A DNA stretch of 64,000 nucleotides from Winogradskyella ludwigii (GTDB lineage Bacteria > Bacteroidota > Bacteroidia > Flavobacteriales > Flavobacteriaceae): NCBI RefSeq assembly GCF_013403985.1, contig NZ_JABFDF010000003.1, positions 186,001 through 250,000 on the forward strand. Direction: 5' to 3'. Both the position numbers and the translations under genes were made by a program. Of the stretch, positions 1 to 7,929 are shown one piece after another (the first letter of the stretch is position 1; each line of letters starts with the position of its first letter). The notes beneath the pieces were generated by a model. It had not been told where the DNA came from. It was given only the letters and a program-made list of their open reading frames with translations, and searched no databases.

Positions 1-97
1 GAGGTTTATACTTTTTAGAAGTGATTAATCTAATGTAAGTAAAGCAACTTTAAAATTGTTAAAGGAATAAGATAGACGTGCTACAACGATTAGATAT

Positions 98-2812
98 CTA
101 ACTTTTTTGTTTCTGACGGCTACCTAATCTATAGGTGTAACTCAATATGATGTAGCGTCCTAAACTTTCTGATGTGGTTTCTTCAAAATAGTTGGTGGTG
201 CTTCGTCTTTCAAAATCTACATTTCTATCTAACAGATCTATTAAAACCAGTTTAAGACTATTATGGCTATTTCCTATATTGTAAGAAATAGCCATATTCC
301 ATATAGGAAGCTGAAGGTTACTATCAAATTGATTATCTGAAAAAGCGAAATAATCAAATTGCGTATTAAAATTCAGTTTTTCTGTGAAATCATAATCCAC
401 GGCAGCATAATAATGTTGCTTTTTATACCTTCGATTAAGATCTTTTTCTATAGAAAATGAGGTGTTATTAACACTGTAATTGGTTCCAAGCTTTAAATCT
501 ATAACATTCTTGTTTGCGTTCTCTATTGACAAACCCATTAGAATATCTTTTGAAACCACATCGTTAAGTTGAAGGTTAATTAATGATGTGGAAGAATTAT
601 AAAAACTACTGTTCTTTATAGCATAGCGAATTCCTAGGCCCTTTATTTTTTTGCTAAAATTAAAAAAGGCGGAAAACCGTTTTCGCTCTCCACTATTGAT
701 ATAACTTCTTGTTTTAACAAAGTCATCATCAATAGCAATGTTTTGTATAATAGCATCTCTAGAAAACTGATATTTAATTCTACTTGTAAAATTTAGCGAT
801 GATTTGTAGTTGTATATATTAGCTATTAAAGAGAAATCGTCAGTTTTTTCTGTTTTCAAATTAGGATTTCCTTTTCTTATAAAAAACGGATTTAAATCAT
901 TGATAACTGTTGAGCTTTCTGCAGTGCGAGGGCTGCGTATTTTTCGGTTATAGACCAATCTGTATTTTACACCATTTTTAGGTTTGTATTGCAGTGTAGA
1001 AAATGGATTTAAGTAAAATTGATTGCTATTAAAAGGATCTTCTGTAATGACACCAAAAGATCTATCGAGCTCTTGAAGTTCAACTCCAGCAAAAATGTTC
1101 AGTTTTTTGGTGCTGTAATTGTATGCCAATCGGTTTTGGTAACTGCCTTCTCTGTTGTTGTATTTGTAAGTAAAGAGCTCTTCGGCATTATCATTCGTTA
1201 TTGTGGTTTTAAGTTGGTATATGTCTTCATTTTGATTTAAAACTTTTAAAAAGGATTGAAATTTAAAATAATGATTATTACCTAAAGGTTCTGTGTATTT
1301 AAAATTGAAATTGTATAAGCCGTTATTAAACGTTTCGTCTCGTAGCGCAAAAATCTCAGTATTTGTAGGGTTGTCACTATCTATATTTCTGGTCACAAAG
1401 GTGGTTTGTTCATTATCCTTTGCTTGTTCGCTTATATTGGTGTTAAACCCAACACTAAAGCTACGACCAGCTTTAGCTAATTTCTGATAGAAGTTAATAT
1501 TAAAATATAATGATTTTTTAGTGTTATTATTACTGTAGTTTTGACTATTTGAAGTTACTAAATCACCATCTTCAGTATAATAAAATCCGTCTCTAACTGA
1601 ATTTTGTATCACCTCATCCGAATTTAAACGCCCTTTAATGGTTAGGCTATTTGTACGATTTGATTTGTTTATGTAATTAAAATTGAAATTGTGATTTTTT
1701 GAAACCTTGTCAAAATTATTATCTGCTTCGTAATCAAAGTTATTGGTATTTGAAAACGAAATTCTTTTGGAGAAGGACGTTCCTCTGTTGTCCGAGAGAT
1801 TGTAAAAATAGTCGGCATTAAGAGATTTTTTCTTTTTAAACTCATGTCCAATATTTATGCCGCTTACTCCCGTTTTTAAATAACCACTTAAGCTTTTTGT
1901 TTTTTTTGAATTGGAATTGTCATCATCAGATTCATCAGCAATGCCATCAGCATTTTCTAGAAATCCTTGAATGTTAGATCCCGTAATATTGATGTTGTTG
2001 TATTTACCAATAATTGCCAATTGTGTTTTTGGCGAAAATTTGTTGTAGTTAACGTTGCCAAAGTAGCGACTGTCTAATCCTATACCTGCTGACGCTTTTC
2101 CGAAACCTTGATTTTTTTTCGATTTTTTCAAAGTAAAATTTATCACAATCTGTTTATTACCGTCATCTACGCCTGTTAGTTCTGCTTCATCACTTTTTTT
2201 ATCGATGACTTCAATTTTTGCAATGGCATCTGCTGATAAATTTTTTAATACAAGTGCCGGATCTCCTCCAAAAAATTCTTTGCCATCGACATATATTTTA
2301 GTGACTTGGTTACCTTGAGCAATTACTTTTCCATTAGACTCAATCTCTAAACCAGGTAATTTTTTTAAAAGCGTTTCTAGATTATCACTTGAGTTTACTT
2401 TAAAAGAATTGGCATTAAAAGCAATAGTATCTTCTTTTATTTGAATTGGTATTACAGCAGATATCGTAACGGCATCTAACTCATAAGAATCCTCTTTAAG
2501 AATGACGTCGCCAAGGTCTATAGGTTTGTTTTTATAATAGACATTCTCAAAATGCGTGACATATCCTAAGTAAGAAAATTGTAATAATAGAGAGTCCTTA
2601 GGTGTATCCAAAATTACAAATTCACCCTTAATATCAGTAATGGTGTTATTAATAAATGTAGAATCCTTTTGTCTTAAGAGAGCTACAGAAACAAATTCTA
2701 TAGGCGCTTTATTTTCGGTTATGACGATACCTTTAATTGGAGGTGAAGACTGACTAAAAAGAACATTAGACAGAACTAGAAAAACTAATATTAAGAATTT
2801 TGATGGATTCAT
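98..2812 (-). CDS. Outer membrane beta-barrel protein, TonB-receptor-like
   Basis: The 904-aa product starts with a Sec signal peptide (about residues 1-20, ending in LFSQ). A carboxypeptidase-regulatory-like beta-sandwich follows (about 22-112), then a plug-like segment (about 125-230, with VNSSDNLETLLKKLPGLEIE and YVDGKEFFGGDP), then a long region of alternating aromatic/polar strands ending in YILSYTYRLG, as expected of a beta-barrel. This order matches the Bacteroidota 'outer membrane protein beta-barrel family', relatives of TonB-dependent receptors. It lacks a SusD partner and the usual SusC features, so I do not call it SusC. It probably sits in the outer membrane; the cargo is unknown. 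It lies beside exported fucan-related genes on the same strand, but a terminator and about 225 bases separate it from the next gene upstream. Confidence 0.8.
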   Translation of the reverse strand: MNPSKFLILVFLVLSNVLFSQSSPPIKGIVITENKAPIEFVSVALLRQKDSTFINNTITDIKGEFVILDTPKDSLLLQFSYLGYVTHFENVYYKNKPIDLGDVILKEDSYELDAVTISAVIPIQIKEDTIAFNANSFKVNSSDNLETLLKKLPGLEIESNGKVIAQGNQVTKIYVDGKEFFGGDPALVLKNLSADAIAKIEVIDKKSDEAELTGVDDGNKQIVINFTLKKSKKNQGFGKASAGIGLDSRYFGNVNYNKFSPKTQLAIIGKYNNINITGSNIQGFLENADGIADESDDDNSNSKKTKSLSGYLKTGVSGINIGHEFKKKKSLNADYFYNLSDNRGTSFSKRISFSNTNNFDYEADNNFDKVSKNHNFNFNYINKSNRTNSLTIKGRLNSDEVIQNSVRDGFYYTEDGDLVTSNSQNYSNNNTKKSLYFNINFYQKLAKAGRSFSVGFNTNISEQAKDNEQTTFVTRNIDSDNPTNTEIFALRDETFNNGLYNFNFKYTEPLGNNHYFKFQSFLKVLNQNEDIYQLKTTITNDNAEELFTYKYNNREGSYQNRLAYNYSTKKLNIFAGVELQELDRSFGVITEDPFNSNQFYLNPFSTLQYKPKNGVKYRLVYNRKIRSPRTAESSTVINDLNPFFIRKGNPNLKTEKTDDFSLIANIYNYKSSLNFTSRIKYQFSRDAIIQNIAIDDDFVKTRSYINSGERKRFSAFFNFSKKIKGLGIRYAIKNSSFYNSSTSLINLQLNDVVSKDILMGLSIENANKNVIDLKLGTNYSVNNTSFSIEKDLNRRYKKQHYYAAVDYDFTEKLNFNTQFDYFAFSDNQFDSNLQLPIWNMAISYNIGNSHNSLKLVLIDLLDRNVDFERRSTTNYFEETTSESLGRYIILSYTYRLGSRQKQKS

Positions 2813-2952
2813 GTCACAGTTAAATCACTTAGATTTTAAATTAGAGCATTTTTATAATTGAAAAAGACAGTGTCTTTATGCCTTACTTTTAAGTTCTATA
2901 TAATTGTAAACCCTATCGCTTAAATAGCTTGGTTTTCATTTATAGATAAAAA

Positions 2953-2980
2953 AAAGGTAGCAATTTAAATTACTACCTTT
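2953..2980 (-). terminator. Intrinsic terminator after the T9SS gene
   Basis: Eight-base arms AAAGGTAG/CTACCTTT enclose an AT-palindromic loop. On the minus strand the hairpin runs straight into a T tract, so it ends transcription of the gene at 3038-4381. A shorter T-rich run on the other side could make it bidirectional. Confidence 0.75.
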
Positions 2981-3037
2981 ATTTTTTACAAAATAATTTA
3001 AGCAACGTCTATTACTTAAAATGACCATATTAAATTT

Positions 3038-4381
3038 TTATTCTTTTACAATTCTCAAGGTTTTAGATCCTAATTCCGTCTTGATATTTGCAATATAAAT
3101 CCCTGTTGATAAATCACTAATGTCATAATTAGCTTCTTCTTTAAATGTTTTTATCAAACGTCCAGTAATATTATATAATTTAAGACTCTCAATACTTCTA
3201 TTAGAATCTATTTGAAAACTGTTAGTTACAGGATTAGGGTAAGCAACAATAGATGCATTATTTAATTCAAAGTCATTTACAGGTAATGTGGTTGCAGATG
3301 GTCCTTGAAAAGCATCTAAATAATATACATTTCCTGTGGCGAGAAAATCAGCATCTGGTTGATCAAATAATAGGTTTACAGTACTATAAGATACACCATC
3401 TGTAAGTGTAACTCCTGTAAAATCAAAGGTGTATTCTTCCCATTGATCATAAACAGTAACATCAATTGTTACGTTCTTTTGGCCTGCAGTTTCAATTCCA
3501 TCTCGCAAAAACAATCTTAATCTTCTACCAGAACTGCCATCTACATTGGTTGATGGTGCATAGGCTCTTATTTTAAAAATAGCAGCTGATTGATTTGCTG
3601 AAGTAATTATAGCCGGTAATTGAAACTTTAATTGTGAGTGTACTTCTTCTCCTTTTGTAAACTTGGCAACTAATGGACTGCTGTTTCCAGTAGTTGTTGG
3701 TGTAGCCACTGCTGATGCTTGTTCTAAAAACTCACCGCCTAGCACCTCATTAAGTGTTACGCTAAATGTATCTGGGCTATAGTTATGATACCATTCATTT
3801 CCAGATTCTAAAACGGCTTCTGCATCCAAAGGTGGTTCAGGCACGTCTTTATCGGTAACGTTAAATTTATACAATCTTGATGCAGTAACTGATGGTGCAG
3901 TTCCTAAATCTAAATCTGTAATTTCAAATGTAATAGGCGTTGGTGTAGTTGAAAATGTGACAGCTCCAGCATAAGTAGCAGATAATACTTGATATGTACC
4001 AGTACCACCATCAGTTTCACTATATGTGAATGTTTGTGGTGTTTCAGACCCAACCGTAATTTTTATAGCCAATGTATTTCCTTCTTTTTTTCTAAAATCA
4101 AATGAAATAGTACCGTCAATAGTACCTGATGAAGTTTGAGCAACAAGGTCAAACGTACCAGCAACATCGTTAGAACCAGCTTCATCAGCCACTATTTGAG
4201 TACGATTTGGTGTAGCGGGTGCTTCTGAAATAGTAGCAGCCGTTCCAGTAGAAACAGAAGTTACTAAAGGTGAAATCATAGTAAAATCTTGATCTGCTGC
4301 ATCCACTGTTATAATAGCTTGTGCAAATGCCAACGTCGTGGCAAATAAAAAGGACATGATAAAAAGTAATTGTTTTTTCAT
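3038..4381 (-). CDS. T9SS-exported protein with two beta-sandwich-like modules
   Basis: The 447-aa product has a signal peptide (1-20, ending AFAQ) and a C-terminal T9SS type A sorting domain (about 375-447: YPNP, LYNITGRLIKTF, GIYIANIKTE, final RIVKE), so it should be exported across the outer membrane. Residues about 85-175 (ISFDFRKKEGNT...) resemble the only large module of the 255-aa neighbour at 4686-5453. Residues about 190-365 form a second module (WYHNYSP, RLRLFLRDG, QWEEYTFDF, VYYLDAF) that recurs in the protein at 7930-9852. No catalytic motif is seen. A carbohydrate-binding or cell-surface role beside the sulfatase is inference. A shared promoter block precedes this gene and its paralogue. 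Confidence 0.8.
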   Translation of the reverse strand: MKKQLLFIMSFLFATTLAFAQAIITVDAADQDFTMISPLVTSVSTGTAATISEAPATPNRTQIVADEAGSNDVAGTFDLVAQTSSGTIDGTISFDFRKKEGNTLAIKITVGSETPQTFTYSETDGGTGTYQVLSATYAGAVTFSTTPTPITFEITDLDLGTAPSVTASRLYKFNVTDKDVPEPPLDAEAVLESGNEWYHNYSPDTFSVTLNEVLGGEFLEQASAVATPTTTGNSSPLVAKFTKGEEVHSQLKFQLPAIITSANQSAAIFKIRAYAPSTNVDGSSGRRLRLFLRDGIETAGQKNVTIDVTVYDQWEEYTFDFTGVTLTDGVSYSTVNLLFDQPDADFLATGNVYYLDAFQGPSATTLPVNDFELNNASIVAYPNPVTNSFQIDSNRSIESLKLYNITGRLIKTFKEEANYDISDLSTGIYIANIKTELGSKTLRIVKE

Positions 4382-4405
4382 ATTATAAAGTTTTAATTAG
4401 TTAAT

Positions 4406-4440
4406 CAAAGTTAGTTATACAAGGTGTTTTTTCTTTGCTT
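4406..4440 (-). promoter_or_regulatory. Promoter block shared with the neighbouring T9SS gene
   Basis: On the minus strand a Bacteroidota -7 element, TAACTTTG (4413-4406), lies 25 bases before the start codon. An AGCAAAG box (4439-4433) sits 20 bases further up. The same arrangement, with identical spacing, precedes the gene at 4686-5453. The usual -33 TTG is absent at the expected place, suggesting activator dependence (inference). Confidence 0.55.
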
Positions 4441-4591
4441 ATTTCAACCAAAAATTTTTCTATCACAACTATTATACTTAAATAATGTAATGAAGGGCAT
4501 TCTCAAAATGAGTCTTAAAAGCATAGACATTTCACAGATTAATTAATGGTTTAAACTGAGATAACACTATTTTGTAATGTTTTGAGAAAAC

Positions 4592-4631
4592 AAAAAAGTT
4601 CCTTAGTTAAATTTAACTAAGGAACTTTTTT
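4592..4631 (-). terminator. Perfect palindromic terminator
   Basis: A perfect 20-base inverted repeat (AAAAAAGTTCCTTAGTTAAA and its complement) has A-rich and T-rich flanks on both sides. It lies just downstream of the minus-strand gene at 4686-5453 and would work in either direction. Confidence 0.85.
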
Positions 4632-4685
4632 TAATCAATTTATAACAACAACGTTTGTTGCATTAAATACTTGAATACCGAAATC

Positions 4686-5453
4686 TTATTCTTTTACAAT
4701 TCTCATTGTTTTAGAACCTAATTCCGTCTTAATATTTGCAATATAAATACCTTTTGCTAAATCACTAATATCATAATTAGCTTCTTCGCTATATGTTTTT
4801 AATAATTGGCCAGTAATATTATAAAGTTCTACACGCTCAATACTGTTGTTAGCATCTATTTGAAAGCTATTTTTTGTTGGGTTAGGATAAACTTTAACAC
4901 TTGTCTTTTGTGTTTCAAAATCATCTACACCTAAAGTTTCATTAGAAAATCTAAGCCAATAGAATCTAATTCTAGCGCTATTAGAAAGGTCTTGTAAAAT
5001 ATTAATATCCAATGTTATCGTTTTAGGAACAGATGTAATAGTAACATTTTGGGAAAATGTTAACGTATCAAATGTCTCAAAGCCATTAAGGTTGCTTGCA
5101 CTAGCGTCAGCAGCTAAAGTAATCGGTGCGTCAGTTGTGCCATCAACAGTCATAGTTACACTCCCAGAATTACCAAATAATTTTCTTACGTGAAAAACAA
5201 TTGATGTTTCGAAATCTGCTCCAGAAGAAACTACATCAAAACTAATAGATCCATTAAGAGTTTCTGGTATAGTTGCATTAAGATGAGCACCATTTCCGTT
5301 TGGCGCAAAAGGTCCTCCAGTTTGAGTATAATCTGTACTTGCTATACTGATCTGCTGTGTTTCAGAGTCTAATGGATCAAGCACTGTTGCTTGCCCAAAT
5401 GTAACACCTGTAGCAAAAAGTAAAATTGCTGTAAAAAGTAATTGTTTTTTCAT
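4686..5453 (-). CDS. T9SS-exported protein, paralogue of the 447-aa neighbour
   Basis: The 255-aa product has a signal peptide (cleavage near residue 21, VTFGQ) and a C-terminal T9SS type A sorting domain (about 180-255). That domain is nearly identical to the one in the protein at 3038-4381: both carry EEANYDISDL, GIYIANIKTELGSKT and end in RIVKE. The middle (about 60-170: SISFDVV, HVRKLFGNSG) resembles the first module of that neighbour, so the pair arose by duplication or shares exchanged modules. No enzyme motif is visible; it is probably a small surface or secreted binding protein. Its own terminator and promoter block suggest separate transcription. Confidence 0.78.
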   Translation of the reverse strand: MKKQLLFTAILLFATGVTFGQATVLDPLDSETQQISIASTDYTQTGGPFAPNGNGAHLNATIPETLNGSISFDVVSSGADFETSIVFHVRKLFGNSGSVTMTVDGTTDAPITLAADASASNLNGFETFDTLTFSQNVTITSVPKTITLDINILQDLSNSARIRFYWLRFSNETLGVDDFETQKTSVKVYPNPTKNSFQIDANNSIERVELYNITGQLLKTYSEEANYDISDLAKGIYIANIKTELGSKTMRIVKE

Positions 5454-5481
5454 AATTTATATGGTTTTAAAATTAGTTAGA

Positions 5482-5515
5482 CAAAATTAGCTCTATTATT
5501 TTATTTTTCTTTGCT
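5482..5515 (-). promoter_or_regulatory. Promoter block, twin of the one at 4406-4440
   Basis: A minus-strand -7 element TAATTTTG (5489-5482) with AGCAAAG (5515-5509) 20 bases upstream. The flanks also match the twin: ATTAGTTA on the gene side, and AACC followed by AAAA beyond the box. Confidence 0.55.
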
Positions 5516-5633
5516 AAATTAACCCAAAAGTATGCTCATTTCTTGTGTAAAAACTTAAAATTACTAAAAAACAATGGTTTATAGTTTTATTTTAGAGCTA
5601 AAGATAATTGTTGTAAACTCAATTGAAACTTTA

Positions 5634-7547
5634 TTATTTGCTACTTAGAGCATAGTTAGAATACTTTTTTTTCTTCATTTTAAGAGATTTAATCGTAGGT
5701 ATTTCAGGATAACTTACTAAGAAATTATTCGCATCAATTAAGTTAATAATATAATGGGTAGTACCTTTAGGTAAATTGGCTGCTATAGTACCATCAGTAT
5801 TTATTTTGGCATCGGTTTTAAACCATTCTTCGTATTGGTGCCCTCCGTTAGTTGTATAAATCAAATCGGCCTTTATCACCTTAGCTCCATTTTCTTTATA
5901 TTTAAAAGTAACTTGGTTATTCTCTTTTGATTGAGATAATACAGTGGGAACCGTTTCTTTATGCTCCATATCACTTTTGTAATAGGGATTGTAAGACGGA
6001 TAACTCGCTTTCATTTCTGTTAAAATAGAAGTCAATTGCGCGTTCATTTCTTTTGTTTTTTCAGGATAAGACGACGCTAAATTATTTGCCTCCTCAATAT
6101 CCACACGTTCTGCGACTCCATTATTGGTGGTATATAATTTATATAATTCATATTCTGGTGTTCTAGGGTTATTTTTATAGTCATAATTTCTAATGAATTT
6201 ATAATCACCTACACGTAACGTACTTTGGTAAGACGCGTGTGGAAAATGCCACATCATAGACGTTCTTTCTTTGCCATTTTCATCTAAAACTAATTTAGAA
6301 TCGGTAGGATCTTTTAATAACAACGTCGATAAATCTGCACCATCCAAATGTTTGTCTTTTGGTTTCTCAATTCCTAATAAGGATAGGATAGTTGGGTAAA
6401 AATCAAGTCCGTTTACTACAACATCAGATTCTATTCCTTTTATAATGCCAGGTCCTGAGATCAATAAAGGCACTCTTGTACCACCTTCTTTAGCATTTAT
6501 TTTTCCTTTGTCTAATGGATAATTGTCAGTAAAAACTTCTCCTGGATGACCTTCCATTCCTCCATTATCTGAAGTAAAAATAATATAAGTGTTTTCACTT
6601 AGTTTATGACCTGGCCAACGTGGATCATCGGTAGTTTCTAAATAATCAAAAACTTGTCCTACATAGTAATCTAACATTTCTACCATGGCTGCATAATACG
6701 GATTGTTCTGTCCTTTTACGTCCCAATGATCAGGATCCGTTGGAAAAGGCACACCTAACTTTTTACAATATTTTTCTAAGAGGGCTTTACTCCTTGTATG
6801 TATTGGTGCATGTACAAGAAACGTAGCATAGTACAAGAAAAAAGGATCTTGTTTGTTTTCTTTTAAGAAGTTTAAGGCATCTTGACTGTTTTGATGGTAT
6901 GGAAAACCGTTTTCATCCAAGCGGTAAGGATCAGAAGCTTTAGTTGTTGCAAAATCGGTTAAACGATGTGGTTTTTGTGGACTCGTTGCTCCACGATTTG
7001 CAGTAGACACATCAAAACCTTGATCCGTAGGTTGCGGGAAAGCAAAGTGGTTAATAGCCATATGCCATTTTCCAGCATGCCCTGTGGTATAACCTTTTTG
7101 CTGCAATACTCTTGCTAGAGTCATTTCGTTTTCTGGCATTCGTCCACTATACCAAGGATCGATAATGCGTTGTGTGTCTTTGTTTGCATAAACGGTAGGA
7201 GGTGCACCACCAACAACATGTGTTTTTTGGGCTCTTGCTGGATGGTTTCCACTCATTATAGCACATCTACTCGGTGCACAAGTTGGAGCAGGTGAGTAGG
7301 CTTGCCAAAATTGAATACCTTTTTTTGCGAAGGCATCAATGTTTGGTGTTTCGTAAGGAGAAGGTTCATCAATATCATAAACCTTTACATCTTGCCATCC
7401 TAAATCATCAGTAAGTAAAAGAAGAACATTAGGTTCTGGTCTATCAGTATTTTGAGTTTTTTGGTTCGATACTTTTGGGTTTTGTGTATTACAGCTAAAA
7501 CATAACATAGCTGCGATAATACATATCGTAAATTCTTTATACCTCAT
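5634..7547 (-). CDS. Sulfatase (family S1), lipoprotein
   Basis: The 637-aa product hydrolyses a sulfate ester, probably on a polysaccharide. The N-terminus is a lipoprotein signal with lipobox CFSC (Cys19), so it should be lipid-anchored. The sulfatase fold starts at PNVLLLLTDDLGWQD, whose Asp47-Asp48 are metal ligands. The maturation motif C-A-P-S-R begins at Cys90, the residue converted to formylglycine in anaerobic/FGE-matured S1 sulfatases. GHAGKWHMA and FTSDNGG are further active-site blocks. A C-terminal extension (about 520-637) looks like a small beta domain (YTTNGGHQYEEWFKTD). It stands divergent from the glycosidase-like gene at 7930 and near the fucose operon, which points to a sulfated fucan as substrate (inference). 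I cannot fix the S1 subfamily. Confidence 0.92.
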   Translation of the reverse strand: MRYKEFTICIIAAMLCFSCNTQNPKVSNQKTQNTDRPEPNVLLLLTDDLGWQDVKVYDIDEPSPYETPNIDAFAKKGIQFWQAYSPAPTCAPSRCAIMSGNHPARAQKTHVVGGAPPTVYANKDTQRIIDPWYSGRMPENEMTLARVLQQKGYTTGHAGKWHMAINHFAFPQPTDQGFDVSTANRGATSPQKPHRLTDFATTKASDPYRLDENGFPYHQNSQDALNFLKENKQDPFFLYYATFLVHAPIHTRSKALLEKYCKKLGVPFPTDPDHWDVKGQNNPYYAAMVEMLDYYVGQVFDYLETTDDPRWPGHKLSENTYIIFTSDNGGMEGHPGEVFTDNYPLDKGKINAKEGGTRVPLLISGPGIIKGIESDVVVNGLDFYPTILSLLGIEKPKDKHLDGADLSTLLLKDPTDSKLVLDENGKERTSMMWHFPHASYQSTLRVGDYKFIRNYDYKNNPRTPEYELYKLYTTNNGVAERVDIEEANNLASSYPEKTKEMNAQLTSILTEMKASYPSYNPYYKSDMEHKETVPTVLSQSKENNQVTFKYKENGAKVIKADLIYTTNGGHQYEEWFKTDAKINTDGTIAANLPKGTTHYIINLIDANNFLVSYPEIPTIKSLKMKKKKYSNYALSSK

Positions 7548-7929
7548 TTCAATTTTATTAAATTATTCCTTTGCTCTTAAAATTTTTATTCATTGTTACG
7601 TTTTATTGAGTTCACTTTAAAACGATTTAAATCCTTTGGCTAAATAACAAAACTATATAGTTATACGATGTCTTATAACGTCTAAAATTTTGCTTTAATC
7701 AATCAATTCAAATATCAATCAGAAATTAAGTATTTTGGTTCCTCATAATATTTCCATAATAAAAAGAGTGAAAAACACTATCAGATAATCAGGCATTTAA
7801 GGTCGGCTGCAATATATAACTTAGCTTTCAATTAGATGATAACCATTTAGATGGATTACAGTAACAAATGGATTGATTAGAGAAATCACAATAATAACAA
7901 CCTTATTATCTTTATGAAAAATAAAAAGC
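7548..7929. promoter_or_regulatory. Divergent intergenic region, sulfatase / glycosidase-like gene
   Basis: There is no gene in these 382 bases. For the sulfatase, a minus-strand -7 candidate TAGTTTTG lies at 7655-7648, with TTA where TTG is expected 20 bases upstream. CTTTGCT (7569-7575) and CCTTTGGCT (7633-7641) resemble the box before the T9SS pair but at different spacing. No good plus-strand promoter was found; TATCTTTA just before the start at 7930 is a weak match. Confidence 0.35.

Noticed and set aside
98..2812. Calling the first gene SusC
   Set aside because: No SusD gene next to it and the sequence fits the general outer-membrane beta-barrel family better.
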